A stretch of DNA of 64,000 nucleotides from CBFHND01 sp965657085. GTDB taxonomy: Bacteria; Pseudomonadota; Alphaproteobacteria; Rhodobacterales; Rhodobacteraceae. Location: NCBI GenBank assembly GCA_965657085.1, contig CBFHND010000001.1, positions 1-64,000 on the forward strand, read 5' to 3'. Within the stretch, counting starts at the first letter, position 1. The number at the start of each line of letters is the position of its first letter. This document shows, in pieces, positions 45,528 to 55,586 of the stretch. The position numbers and the translations under genes are program-made. A model generated the notes under the pieces. That model was not told the origin of the DNA and did no database searches. It saw nothing but the letters and a program-made list of their open reading frames with translations.

Positions 45528-47768
45528 TCAGACAAAATCGATGAACTTGTTCATCGGCATTTCGCGGATGCGCTGGCCAGTGGCCGCGAAAATCGCATTG
45601 GACAGGGCCGCCGCCGCAGGCGGCACCATCGGCTCGCCGACACCGCGCACGTGGTCGCCATTCTCAAGACCCCGCACCATGATGTTCGGCGCTTGCGCCA
45701 TGCGCATGCCTTCGTAGGAATAGTAGTTGTCCTGCTCCACCATCCCGTCCGAGAACGTGATTTCAGCGTTCATCGCATGGCCCAGTGCCCAGACGACACC
45801 GCCCTGCACCATGTTTTCAAAGTTCACAGGGTCCACGACCTTGCCCACTTCGGCGGCCACCCAGACATTGTCGATGCGGATGCCGTCTGAGGTGTTGGTG
45901 ACCTCGATCACCTCGGCGGTCGCCACGCCAAACGAAATGCAGAAGGCCACGCCACGCCCCTTGCCTGCACCCAGGGGCGCGCCCCAGTTCGACATCTCGG
46001 CCACTGCTTCAAGCGTCTTGCGCGACGGGTCGTGCCAACACAGGCGGATGCGCTCCTCCATCGGGTCCGCCCCGGCCGCAACGATCAACTCGTCCAGAAA
46101 CACATCATGGAAGAACCCATTGGTCGACGCGCCCACCGATCTCCACGAGCTGATTGGGGCCAGTTCAGGCGCGCGGTAGCCGGTGACGCGGTAGTTGGGA
46201 ATGGCAAGCGGCTGTTCCCATGCGCCCGCGACGATCTGTGTGTCCGGCCCCGGCACCGAGATACCTTGGCGGCCCATTTGCGAGGCGATGACCGACGGCA
46301 TGGCAATACCAAGGTCGTACCCGTGCACCTGACCATCCTTGACCGTGCCGCGCGCGCGCGCCATGGCGATCTGGCGCGCGTCATTGTGGGTCATGTCCTC
46401 TTCGCGGCTGTAAGTCAGCTTGACCGGGGTGCCTTTCACTTGCACCGCGATCTCGGCGGCTTCCTGCACGACGCGGGCCTCCAACCGGTGGCCAAAACTG
46501 CCGCCCATCATCAGCATGTGGATGTGGACATTGTCCCCGTCCAACCCGGTGATTTCAGCCACGTTGCGGCGCAGGAAGCTGGGGATTTGCGTGCCGGTCC
46601 AGACATCTGCGCGCTCATCCGTGACCAGCACCGTGGCCGCCAGCGGTTCCAGTGGCGCGTGCGCGAGGTAGGGTGCACGGTACTCGGCCTCGATCACCTC
46701 ACCGCCGCTCAGCGCCGCTTCGACATCGCCGTCGTCGCGCATCTGGCTGTCCTGCCGGTCAGCGGTAAAGCTGTCGGACAAGGTCTGCCAATGCGCGTCC
46801 ATTTCAGGCGGATAAGGCGCGTCGCCCCAATCGATTTCAATAGCATTGGCCGCCTGAAATGCGCGCCATGTGTTGTCGGCGATCACGGCGACACCGCCGG
46901 TGATTGGCACCACCTTCTGCACACCGCGCATGGCCTCGGCCGCACTTGCGTCATATCCCAGCATCTCGCCCCCGCGGCGCGGATTGGTGCGCACGGTGGC
47001 ATGCACCATGCCGGGCGTTTCAAAGTCGATCCCATAGCGTTGGATACCAGTGGATTTGGCCAGGATATCCACCCGCTGCATCGGCTTACCCATCAAACGC
47101 CAGGTGCTTGGGTCGCGCAGCTGAACCTTTTCGACCAGATCAACGGTGGCAGCGACGGGTGCCAGTTCTTCGTAGGTCAGGGACGTGCCATCCGGCAACT
47201 GCACCTTGCCTGCCGCGGTGGTCATGTCGGCCACGGCAACGCCGGTTTGTTTGGCCGCGGCGGCCTTCAACGTCTCACGCGCAACGGCCCCTGCGATGCG
47301 CAGCTTTTCATAGCCGTCCGGCACGGTGGTCGAGCCGCCGGTGACATCCATCGACATGAACTTCATCATTGCGTCCATCACACCGCGCACCGTGTTGGCG
47401 GTCATGCTGTCGTCGGTCGGCGCAAAGGGCGCGCTATCGGCCCCAAGGGCCGTGTTGTAATAGGCCTGTGCCGGAACTCCGGGGTCGACACGGATCTGGT
47501 CAAGCTCGACATCCAGTTCTTCGGCAATCATCGCCGCCTGCACCGAATAGGCCCCCTGCCCGCTGTCCACGCGCGGGGTGATCAGGGTAATTCCCGATTG
47601 ATCGATCTTCACATAGGGCGTGAGCGCCGCCTCGCCTTCCGCCAGATCATCCAGCAGCGGGTTCGCCGCAGGACGCTTGTACATGTAATACCCGAACGCA
47701 ACGCCCCCCACGACGGCGGCGGATCCGATCAGAAAGGTACGACGGGCGATTTTTCCAATTCTGCTCAT
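45528..47768 (-). CDS. Molybdopterin subunit of xanthine dehydrogenase-family oxidoreductase (isoquinoline 1-oxidoreductase beta type)
   Basis: A 746-residue molybdenum hydroxylase subunit. It starts with a twin-arginine signal (SRIGKIARRTFLIGSAAVVGG, RR at 9-10), so it is exported to the periplasm. Mo-cofactor regions typical of IorB/aldehyde oxidoreductases are visible, such as GGSFGHRLEARVVQEAA and the C-terminal VRGVGEPMVPPAAAALSNA with the catalytic Glu. The partner 2Fe-2S subunit is encoded 4 nt upstream. Such two-subunit enzymes hydroxylate aldehydes or N-heterocycles and pass electrons to a cytochrome; here no cytochrome gene is adjacent. Confidence 0.88.
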   Translation of the reverse strand: MSRIGKIARRTFLIGSAAVVGGVAFGYYMYKRPAANPLLDDLAEGEAALTPYVKIDQSGITLITPRVDSGQGAYSVQAAMIAEELDVELDQIRVDPGVPAQAYYNTALGADSAPFAPTDDSMTANTVRGVMDAMMKFMSMDVTGGSTTVPDGYEKLRIAGAVARETLKAAAAKQTGVAVADMTTAAGKVQLPDGTSLTYEELAPVAATVDLVEKVQLRDPSTWRLMGKPMQRVDILAKSTGIQRYGIDFETPGMVHATVRTNPRRGGEMLGYDASAAEAMRGVQKVVPITGGVAVIADNTWRAFQAANAIEIDWGDAPYPPEMDAHWQTLSDSFTADRQDSQMRDDGDVEAALSGGEVIEAEYRAPYLAHAPLEPLAATVLVTDERADVWTGTQIPSFLRRNVAEITGLDGDNVHIHMLMMGGSFGHRLEARVVQEAAEIAVQVKGTPVKLTYSREEDMTHNDARQIAMARARGTVKDGQVHGYDLGIAMPSVIASQMGRQGISVPGPDTQIVAGAWEQPLAIPNYRVTGYRAPELAPISSWRSVGASTNGFFHDVFLDELIVAAGADPMEERIRLCWHDPSRKTLEAVAEMSNWGAPLGAGKGRGVAFCISFGVATAEVIEVTNTSDGIRIDNVWVAAEVGKVVDPVNFENMVQGGVVWALGHAMNAEITFSDGMVEQDNYYSYEGMRMAQAPNIMVRGLENGDHVRGVGEPMVPPAAAALSNAIFAATGQRIREMPMNKFIDFV

Positions 47769-47772
47769 GGCC

Positions 47773-48231
47773 TTACACTCCGCTCAGCTTGGCCGAGGCG
47801 GTTTTGACCGCAGCCCGGATACGAGGATAGGTGCCACAGCGGCACAGGTTGCCGTTCATCGCATCGTCGATGTCCTGATCGGTGGGTCGGGGCGTGTCCT
47901 GCAACAGGGACGCGGCCTGCATCATCTGGCCCGCCTGACAATAGCCGCATTGCGCCACCTGATGTTCCAGCCATGCTTCCTGCACCGCGTGCAGGGCGTC
48001 AGGTGTGCCAAGCCCCTCGATGGTTGTCACAGGGCCGTCGACATCCGACGCCGCAACCTGACATGAGCGCACGGCCACGCCATCCATATGAACGGTGCAG
48101 GCACCGCACTGGGCCACGCCGCACCCGTATTTGACGTCCTTGATGTCCAGTTCGTCACGCAGGACCCACAGCAGGGGCATGTCGTCCTCAACATCGATAT
48201 CGTGGGTGGTTCCGTTCACGGTGAGTTTCAT
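47773..48231 (-). CDS. 2Fe-2S subunit of molybdenum hydroxylase (isoquinoline 1-oxidoreductase alpha type)
   Basis: A 152-residue iron-sulfur protein with two clusters. The plant-type ligands are Cys37, 42, 45 and 57 (GCGVAQCGAC), and the second helical-domain set is Cys95, 98, 130 and 132 (CGYC, CRCG). Length and arrangement match XDH-family small subunits. It has no signal peptide and would be carried across by the Tat signal of the large subunit encoded 4 nt downstream. Confidence 0.94.
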   Translation of the reverse strand: MKLTVNGTTHDIDVEDDMPLLWVLRDELDIKDVKYGCGVAQCGACTVHMDGVAVRSCQVAASDVDGPVTTIEGLGTPDALHAVQEAWLEHQVAQCGYCQAGQMMQAASLLQDTPRPTDQDIDDAMNGNLCRCGTYPRIRAAVKTASAKLSGV

Positions 48232-48275
48232 CGCAGCCTCCGGGTGGCGAAAGATTTAAAATGAAACATAGAGTG

Positions 48276-48366
48276 GATTGGCCGCGGCATCACCTGCAGA
48301 TCGCGCCAATCGTCGTGCAAATGATGCCTTGGGCCATTTTCCGCTGCGTCAACGGACGATCCGTTG
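48276..48366. promoter_or_regulatory. Two inverted repeats upstream of the molybdenum hydroxylase operon
   Basis: GATTGGC (48276-48282) and GCCAATC (48305-48311) form a 7-bp pair 22 nt apart. CAACGGA-CGA-TCCGTTG (48350-48366) is a perfect 7-3-7 palindrome. Both lie in the 183-bp gap before the 2Fe-2S subunit gene and could be regulator sites. Confidence 0.35.
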
Positions 48367-48379
48367 GGTGGATGAGGGA

Positions 48380-48405
48380 CGGGCCGCACAACGCATTGCG
48401 GCCCG
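48380..48405 (-). terminator. Stem-loop after formaldehyde dehydrogenase gene
   Basis: CGGGCCGCA and TGCGGCCCG form a 9-bp GC-rich stem with an 8-nt loop, 10 nt past the adhC stop on the minus strand. No T-run follows, so it may act as a Rho-assisted or partial stop. Confidence 0.45.
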
Positions 48406-48414
48406 ACACAAGAA

Positions 48415-49539
<1,125 letters not shown>

Positions 49540-49650
49540 CCCTGATGTGGTCTTTGGGGTCTTTGCCCCGGATCAGGATGTATCAAGCCCGCTGGTCGCG
49601 CACCTTGTCAAGAACTGTCAGACATTTAAAAACGCAAGCGGCAGGCCCTG

Positions 49651-50484
49651 TCACGCTGCCCGCAGGCCCAGTATGTCGCGCGCTTGTGCCGGTGTGGCGA
49701 TGGGACGTTCAAACTTTTCCGCGATCTTGACCGTACGTTCGACCAGTGCGGCGTTCGAGGGGGCCAGGGTATTGCGGTCAAGGCGTATGTTGTCCTCAAG
49801 CCCCGTGCGCGCATGACCACCTGCGGCGATGGACCATTCATTGATGGCGATCTGGCCTGCACCCACACCCGCCGCGCACCAGGCGGCACCCGGCAAAAGA
49901 CGGTTCACGGTTTCGACGTAGAAATCGAACACCGCCCGATCCACGGGCATGGCGTTCTTCACGCCCATCACGAACTGGATATAGGGGGTGTCCTTGATCT
50001 TGCCCTGCTGGTGCAGCTTGACCGCCTGAAAGATATGGCTGAGATCAAAGGCTTCGATCTCGGGCTTGACGTCATACTTGATCATCTCGCTTGCCAGCCA
50101 ATCCACGAGGTCCGGCGGGTTTTCATAGACGCGTGTGGGAAAGTTGTTGGACCCCACCGACAGCGACGCCATGTCGGGTCGCAGGGGCAACATGCCGCCA
50201 CGGGTCTGGCCCGCGCCCGACCGTCCGCCCGTGGACATCTGCATGATCATGCCGGGGCAATGCCTCGCGATGCCCTCTTGCAGGGCGGCAAACCTGTCAG
50301 GATCGGAGGATGGTGTTTCATCATCGTTGCGCACATGGGCGTGGCAGATGCTGGCACCTGCCTCAAAAGCCGCCTGCGTGCTTTCGATCTGTTCGGCCAC
50401 CGTGGTGGGCACCGCAGGGTTGTCCGCCTTGGTCGGCACCGACCCGGTGATGGCAACGCAGATGATAAGGGGATCGTGGGGCAT
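49651..50484 (-). CDS. Beta-keto acid cleavage enzyme (BKACE, DUF849)
   Basis: A 277-residue TIM-barrel enzyme of the family typified by 3-keto-5-aminohexanoate cleavage enzyme, which condenses a beta-keto acid with acetyl-CoA. The zinc ligands are His48 and His50 in ICHAHVRND, and a conserved PEIEAFDLSH segment supplies Glu. Family members act on many beta-keto acids, such as dehydrocarnitine, so the substrate here is open. It is 111 nt upstream of adhC on the same strand. Confidence 0.92.
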   Translation of the reverse strand: MPHDPLIICVAITGSVPTKADNPAVPTTVAEQIESTQAAFEAGASICHAHVRNDDETPSSDPDRFAALQEGIARHCPGMIMQMSTGGRSGAGQTRGGMLPLRPDMASLSVGSNNFPTRVYENPPDLVDWLASEMIKYDVKPEIEAFDLSHIFQAVKLHQQGKIKDTPYIQFVMGVKNAMPVDRAVFDFYVETVNRLLPGAAWCAAGVGAGQIAINEWSIAAGGHARTGLEDNIRLDRNTLAPSNAALVERTVKIAEKFERPIATPAQARDILGLRAA

Positions 50485-50555
50485 GGAATGCTGTCCTGAT
50501 GGTCACGTCAGCGGCGACCTTAGTGCGCGCGCGCAGGCAGTGAAAGCCCTTGGCG

Positions 50556-50750
50556 TCACTTGCGGCGGATGCATTCATCCCAATAATCGTAGGCGGCCAT
50601 CAACATCACCACGATGGCGATGATCATAAACGGCAACCCGCCCGAAAAGCCCGCGAACCCGGTCGAGATCGAATGCGACAGGCCGATGATGAAGGTGCAG
50701 AACAGCGCCAGACCCAACAGGCCCATGATGACTTTTACGCGGTAGGACAT
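50556..50750 (-). CDS. Small two-helix membrane protein
   Basis: A 64-residue protein with two hydrophobic segments (residues 7-27 and 37-54) and a charged DYWDECIRRK tail. It has no recognisable family. It lies 12 nt after the amidase stop... on the minus strand the amidase is its right-hand neighbour, and together with the TRAP genes it forms one run, so it may assist the transporter. Comparable small proteins accompany some TRAP systems. Confidence 0.6.
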   Translation of the reverse strand: MSYRVKVIMGLLGLALFCTFIIGLSHSISTGFAGFSGGLPFMIIAIVVMLMAAYDYWDECIRRK

Positions 50751-50762
50751 GAACGTTCCTTT

Positions 50763-52106
50763 CTAGGCTGCGGCATGGGCCGCAATGTGGGTTTGCAGCC
50801 AATGCGCGGTGCGCATCAGCCGGTCATCTTCAAAGCGCGCCCCGATCAGTTGCACGCCGATGGGCAGGTCGGTCTCGCCCACCAGCAGGGGCAGTGTAAC
50901 ACATGGCAGGCCCGCCAGTGTCCAGAGCGTGCAGAAAACCGGATCACCCGTGGCAGGGCCAAAGGGCGGTGCCTCTCCTGCGGCGGCGGGTGCGATGATC
51001 GCGTCAAAATCAAGGAAAAACTCGGCAAAGAACCCTTCGGCAGAGGCCTTGACCGCCAGCGCGTCTTGGTATTGCGCCGTTGATATCTTGCGGCCGCGTT
51101 CCAGCACCGGTTTGATCGTGTCGCTCAGCGCGTCCCAATGGGCATCGAAGGTTTCAGCCTGATGTTGGCAGATCTCATATTCATGGATGGTCGCCTGCAC
51201 AGCCACCAGATCGGCCAGTTGCGCCGCCGGATCGTGGCGCGCCAGCTTGTCACCCAGCGTGTCCATCACCGCCTCGAGCCCGTCGCGCGCGGCGTCGGAC
51301 AGCCGGTCGTTGAAGGGCAGATCGAACCACGCGAAATCCGGGTCAACCGGCGCATCTGCCTGCGCGCCCGCAAAGGCCTGCGCGCGTGGGATCGCATAAC
51401 TCAGAGGGTCGGCCTGGTCATAGCCCTGGATCACGTCCGACAGCAGTGCCGCGTCGCCCAGCGTGCGGCCAAATGTGCCGATCTGATCGAGCGAAACGGA
51501 GGTTTGCAGCAAACCACGGCGCGAGATCGCACCGCGTGTGGGTTTGAACCCGAACGTGCCACAGAAGGATGCGGGCCGGATCACCGATCCGTTGGTCTGG
51601 GTGCCCACGGCCAGCGGCACCTGAAAGGCTGCCACCGCTGCCGCAGAGCCCGAGGATGATCCCCCCGGCGTGCGGTCAGGGTTGTGCGGGTTGCGGGTGA
51701 CGCCGCCATGCATGAATGCCATTTCCGTGGTCACAGTCTTTCCCAGGATCACGGCACCCGCCTCTGCCAGACGCTGCACGATGGCCGCGTCTGCGTCGGG
51801 TTGTCGCCCTGCAAAGATGGGCGTGCCGCGCGCGGTGGGCATGGTGCGGGTGTCGATGATATCCTTCAGACCCACCGGCACGCCGTGCAGCGCACCCGAG
51901 GGCCGCCCGTTCTGGCGCAAGGCGTCCATCTCGGCGGCACGGGCCAGCGCACCTTCGGCATCGATGTGTGCCCACGCCTGTATCTGCCCGTCCGTCGCAT
52001 CGATCCGGGCAAGGCAATCCTTGACCAGATCGACCGACTTCAGACGCCCCTCGCGAATGGATGCGGCGGCGTCCACCGCAGAGAGTGTGTGTGGTGCCAC
52101 CTTCAT
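50763..52106 (-). CDS. Amidase (amidase-signature family)
   Basis: A 447-residue Ser-Ser-Lys hydrolase. The catalytic Lys is in GVPVGLKDIID near residue 80, and the signature TPGGSSSGSAAAVAA with the cis-Ser and nucleophile Ser lies near residue 150-165. It hydrolyses an amide to acid and ammonia in the cytoplasm. The start overlaps the DctM stop by 1 nt (TAATG), so it belongs to the TRAP operon and probably acts on the imported compound. Confidence 0.92.
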   Translation of the reverse strand: MKVAPHTLSAVDAAASIREGRLKSVDLVKDCLARIDATDGQIQAWAHIDAEGALARAAEMDALRQNGRPSGALHGVPVGLKDIIDTRTMPTARGTPIFAGRQPDADAAIVQRLAEAGAVILGKTVTTEMAFMHGGVTRNPHNPDRTPGGSSSGSAAAVAAFQVPLAVGTQTNGSVIRPASFCGTFGFKPTRGAISRRGLLQTSVSLDQIGTFGRTLGDAALLSDVIQGYDQADPLSYAIPRAQAFAGAQADAPVDPDFAWFDLPFNDRLSDAARDGLEAVMDTLGDKLARHDPAAQLADLVAVQATIHEYEICQHQAETFDAHWDALSDTIKPVLERGRKISTAQYQDALAVKASAEGFFAEFFLDFDAIIAPAAAGEAPPFGPATGDPVFCTLWTLAGLPCVTLPLLVGETDLPIGVQLIGARFEDDRLMRTAHWLQTHIAAHAAA

Positions 52107-53470
52107 TACGGGATGTACGGCCCAAAGAGGTAGTCAGGGAACCACAGCGCAATGCCGGGGAACTGGTACATCAACACCATCGTCAGGATCACGATGCCCA
52201 GGTAGGGCATGATGCCCTTGAAGATTTCCACCAACTCGATCTGCTTTTTCAGCACCCCTTTTAGGTAGTAGGCAGACATGGCCATGGGCGGTGTCAGGAA
52301 AGAGGTTTGCAGGTTCAGCGCCACGAGCATCGCGAAGAAGTAGGGATTGACCCCGAACACTTCGAGAAGTGGCAGGAAGATCGGTACGAAGATGATCAGA
52401 ATCTCGGACCATTCCAGCGGCCAGCCCAGAACGAAGATGATCAGCTGTGCCAGCACGAGGAACTGCCATGGCTCGAGGTTCATGCCGATGACCCACTCCG
52501 AGATCAGGTGTTCACCGCCGAGGTAGGAAAACACCGACGCAAAGGTCCATGAGCCCACAAACAACCAGCAGACCATGGCGGTCGCCTTGGCCGTCAGGAA
52601 CACGCTTTCCTTCAGCTTGGTCCATGTCAGCGACCGGTAGATCACGGCCAGAACGATCCCGCCCAGCGCGCCCATCGCAGCGGCTTCGGCCGGGGTGGCC
52701 AAACCGCCAAGGATCGAGCCGAGCACCAGCGCGATCAACACTGTCAGAGGCACGAAAGACACCAGCAGATCGAGGTAGATCTTCGACGGTGGCGGTGCGT
52801 CTTCCATGTTGGGTTTCGGCGCGAGCTTGGGGTTGATCCAGACGCGCACGATCACATAGACGATATAGAGACCCGCCAGCAGCAGGCCCGGAAACACCGC
52901 CGCCGCATAAAGGCGCAAGGGCGACAGGTTGCCGATGGCCGCATAAACGATCAGCATGATCGACGGCGGGATCAGGATGCCAAGCGTTCCGCCCGCACAG
53001 ATCACGCCCGAGGCGAAGGATTTGTTGTAGTTGGCGTTGGCCATGGCCGGATAGGCCAAAAGGCCCATAAGTGTCACAACCGCCCCGACGATGCCCGACG
53101 CAGTGGAGAACACCGCACAGGTCAGCAACGCGGCAATCGCCAGCGAACCGGGCAGGTTGCGCGCGGCCATGTAGAGCGAAAAGAACAGCCGATCCACGAT
53201 GTTGGCGCGTTCCACCACGTAGCCCATGAACAAGAACAAAGGGATGGCAACGAGCGTATCGTTCTCCATCACCGAATAGGTGTTCTGGTTCAGCAGGTAG
53301 AAGATGTTGTTGTTGAAGATGTCAGAGATGCTTTCGGGCGCACCCTGATAATAGGCGTAATAGCCGAAACCGACGCCCATCGCGATAAGTGTGAAGGCAA
53401 TCGGAAAGCCAAGCAGCACCAGCACGATGAACAGGCACAGCATCAGAATGGCGACTTCGGGGTTTGTCAT
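52106..53470 (-). CDS. dctM: TRAP transporter large permease (DctM)
   Basis: A 454-residue membrane protein with about 11-12 helices. Family markers include MGYVVERANIVDRLFFS, the SGIVGAVVTLMGLLAYPAM region and GGTLGILIPPSIMLIVYAA, which are typical of the DctM substrate and sodium path. It uses a sodium gradient together with DctQ and the binding protein DctP. It overlaps the amidase gene by 1 nt and follows dctQ by 32 nt. Confidence 0.95.
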   Translation of the reverse strand: MTNPEVAILMLCLFIVLVLLGFPIAFTLIAMGVGFGYYAYYQGAPESISDIFNNNIFYLLNQNTYSVMENDTLVAIPLFLFMGYVVERANIVDRLFFSLYMAARNLPGSLAIAALLTCAVFSTASGIVGAVVTLMGLLAYPAMANANYNKSFASGVICAGGTLGILIPPSIMLIVYAAIGNLSPLRLYAAAVFPGLLLAGLYIVYVIVRVWINPKLAPKPNMEDAPPPSKIYLDLLVSFVPLTVLIALVLGSILGGLATPAEAAAMGALGGIVLAVIYRSLTWTKLKESVFLTAKATAMVCWLFVGSWTFASVFSYLGGEHLISEWVIGMNLEPWQFLVLAQLIIFVLGWPLEWSEILIIFVPIFLPLLEVFGVNPYFFAMLVALNLQTSFLTPPMAMSAYYLKGVLKKQIELVEIFKGIMPYLGIVILTMVLMYQFPGIALWFPDYLFGPYIP

Positions 53471-53502
53471 CTTTTCGGTCTTTCAAGAAGTGCTGTGCGG
53501 GA

Positions 53503-54093
53503 TCAGGTCTTGGGACCGACGCCGGGAATTGAGCTTGCATCGACATGCATCAGCATATCTTCGGTTTCACGGACATCATCGAGGCGGTCCATCCAGACGC
53601 CCGTGCGCATCGCCTTCCAGCAGCGCAACAGCTCGGCCACGCCCTGCAGCATCAGCAGGGCCCCGGCCAGCGGGATCAACGTCTTGAAGAAATAGATCTG
53701 GATGCGCGCGGGGCTGTTCCAACTGACTTCCTTGTACCGCCAGCTGTCAGACGCGATTTCCCAGCCGTACCAGAACAGGGCCAGCATGCCGGGGAAGAAG
53801 AACAGCAGGTAAAGCGTGAAATCCACGCGCGCCTGCCAGCGCACCGAGAAGAGGCGGTAGAACACATCGCCGCGCACGTGGCTGTCCTGGGCCAGCGCAT
53901 AGGGTCCGGCCATCAGGAACAACGCGCCATACATCTGCACCATCATGTCGAAGGCCCAGACCGTCGGCGCGTTCATCACGTAGCGCATGAAAACTTCGTA
54001 GCTGACAGACAGCGTCAGAATCAGGATGCACCATCCAAAGGCGCGCCCCACCCAGAGGCTCAGCCCTTCGATGGCATGAACGATTTTCGTCAT
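53503..54093 (-). CDS. dctQ: TRAP transporter small permease (DctQ)
   Basis: A 196-residue protein with four membrane helices. Its VFMRYVMNAPTVWAFDM and HVRGDVFYRLFSVRWQARVDF segments match the DctQ pattern. The ATG at 54093 follows an AAGGAC site; the longer alternative at 54114 lacks one. A strong stem-loop lies between dctP and this gene, which may lower its expression relative to dctP. Confidence 0.93.
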   Translation of the reverse strand: MTKIVHAIEGLSLWVGRAFGWCILILTLSVSYEVFMRYVMNAPTVWAFDMMVQMYGALFLMAGPYALAQDSHVRGDVFYRLFSVRWQARVDFTLYLLFFFPGMLALFWYGWEIASDSWRYKEVSWNSPARIQIYFFKTLIPLAGALLMLQGVAELLRCWKAMRTGVWMDRLDDVRETEDMLMHVDASSIPGVGPKT

Positions 54094-54131
54094 TTCAGTG
54101 TCCTTTTGCCCCATGGCACCCGTCGTGCCGA

Positions 54132-54156
54132 AGGGGCCCCTTGATCAGGGGCCCCT
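54132..54156 (-). terminator. Strong stem-loop between dctP and dctQ
   Basis: Two copies of AGGGGCCCCT, each itself palindromic, are separated by TGATC and can form a 10-bp GC-rich stem. On the minus strand it lies 20 nt after the dctP stop. It may act as an attenuator or 3' stabiliser that raises dctP over dctQM. No T-run follows it. Confidence 0.6.
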
Positions 54157-54175
54157 GGTCTTGATCAGCTTGCGA

Positions 54176-55270
54176 TCAGCCGAAGTAGTGGTTGTAGGCC
54201 AGCTTGTAGTCAGGCTGGTTCAGGTTGAGGTAGTTCATCACCGTCTTGGCATAGGCCTTCTGGCTGTCGATCACCTTGGCAAAGAACGCGTCTTCGCCCG
54301 CGATGCGGTCGACGACGACGTCCCACGCCTTGAGCTGTTCTGCCATAACGCTGTCAGGCGTGCGGTGGACGTTCACGCCCTGCTCTTCCTGCAGTGTGAC
54401 GAGGTCATCGGCATAGCGCTTGGTGTTGTTCCAGTAGAAGTTGGAATTCTCCGCCTCGGACGCATACTTCAGGATCGCCTGATGCTCTTCGGGCAGCGCT
54501 TCGAACTTGCGCTTGTTGAAGGTCACCTCGAAGAATTCCTGAGACTGGTGGAACGACGCCAGGTGGTAGTGCTTGGACACGTCCTGCATGCCGAAATCGC
54601 GGTCCGATGTGGGGTTGTTGAATTCCGCCGCATCGATCAGGCCCGACTTCATCGCAGGCTGGATTTCGCCGCCCGGAAGCTGCACGACGGACATGCCCAT
54701 TTCCAGCAGAACGTCAGCTGCCAGACCAACGGTCCGGTACTTGAGGCCGCTCATCTGGCTGGCGTCCTTGATCTCTTCCTTGAACCAACCCAGAGGCTGT
54801 GCGGGCATGGGCGAATTGAAGAACGAAACGACGTTTAGACCCAGCGATGCCATCAGTTCGTCAAAGAGTTCCTGACCGCCGCCATAGTTGACCCAACCCA
54901 GCACTTCCTGGCTGGACCAGCCAAAGCAGGGGCCGGTGCCAAAGAGCGAGGCCGCCTTGGACTTGGAATACCAGTACGCAGGCACATAGTGGGCCGCGTC
55001 CAGAACACCGCGGTGCACCGCATCTTGCATCTGGCTGGTCTTCACGACCGAGTTGACGGCCAGCAGGTCGATCTTGAGATCTTTGCCCGCCATGGCGTGC
55101 ACGCGGTCCACGTAAGACTGCGCGTTTTCAAGAAAGATGCCGCCGCCCCAGGCTGCTTGCATCTTCAATGTGGTCGCGTGGCCGTCGGCGATTGCCGGTG
55201 CGGCCAGTGTCGCTGCGCCAACGGCGGCGCTGCCGCGCAGGAAGTTTCTGCGGTTCACGGATTTTGTCAT
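54176..55270 (-). CDS. dctP: TRAP transporter solute-binding protein (DctP/TakP type)
   Basis: A 364-residue periplasmic binding protein. A twin-arginine signal MTKSVNRRNFLRGSAAVGAAT is followed by cleavage near APAIADG. The FGTGPCFGWSSQEVLGWVNYGGGQELFDEL and YRTVGLAADVLLEMGMSVVQLPGGEI segments are typical of the TakP branch, which often binds 2-oxo acids or related carboxylates. The ATG at 55270 has an AGGAGGAAAAC-like site (GGGAGGAAAAC). It is the first gene of the TRAP-amidase operon. The ligand is uncertain, possibly a carboxylate released from or attached to an amide. Confidence 0.92.
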   Translation of the reverse strand: MTKSVNRRNFLRGSAAVGAATLAAPAIADGHATTLKMQAAWGGGIFLENAQSYVDRVHAMAGKDLKIDLLAVNSVVKTSQMQDAVHRGVLDAAHYVPAYWYSKSKAASLFGTGPCFGWSSQEVLGWVNYGGGQELFDELMASLGLNVVSFFNSPMPAQPLGWFKEEIKDASQMSGLKYRTVGLAADVLLEMGMSVVQLPGGEIQPAMKSGLIDAAEFNNPTSDRDFGMQDVSKHYHLASFHQSQEFFEVTFNKRKFEALPEEHQAILKYASEAENSNFYWNNTKRYADDLVTLQEEQGVNVHRTPDSVMAEQLKAWDVVVDRIAGEDAFFAKVIDSQKAYAKTVMNYLNLNQPDYKLAYNHYFG

Positions 55271-55586
55271 GTTTTCCTCCCATGAGCAGGCCGAATCCAG
55301 GTTCGACCGTCTGTATTGTGGCTTGCGCCCCGCACGCTGTGCGGGCTGCGTTCTCCTTAGGGTGCAGCACCAGTATATTAGTTCACAGGTCAACTTGGTA
55401 AACTAAAATTACCAATATCGGCGTTATAGCGCATGATTGTTATGCGCTAACAGCCGGCCGTGGCGTCACAGAGCTGTTACAAAACACCAGTGACCTCAAT
55501 GGCTTGCAACGCCCTTCCCGCTTTCCGTGTGGTCGCGAAGATTTTTTTGAGCGCGCTCAAGCAGTATCTTCAGCACAAACGGAGTC
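55271..55586. promoter_or_regulatory. 316-bp regulatory leader of the TRAP operon with four inverted repeats
   Basis: No gene is visible. It holds CCCGCAC-GCT-GTGCGGG (55329-55345), TTGGTAA-N7-TTACCAA (55395-55415), TAGCGCAT-N7-ATGCGCTA (55427-55449) and the 14-bp palindrome TTGAGCGCGCTCAA (55547-55560). The middle two have identical 7-nt spacing and sit in AT-rich DNA, as operators would. The region lies between the lacI stop and the dctP start, both read leftward. Confidence 0.6.

Noticed and set aside
55547..55560. Intrinsic terminator of lacI at the TTGAGCGCGCTCAA palindrome
   Set aside because: It lies upstream of the downstream-reading gene direction needed, and the T-run is on the wrong side of the stem.
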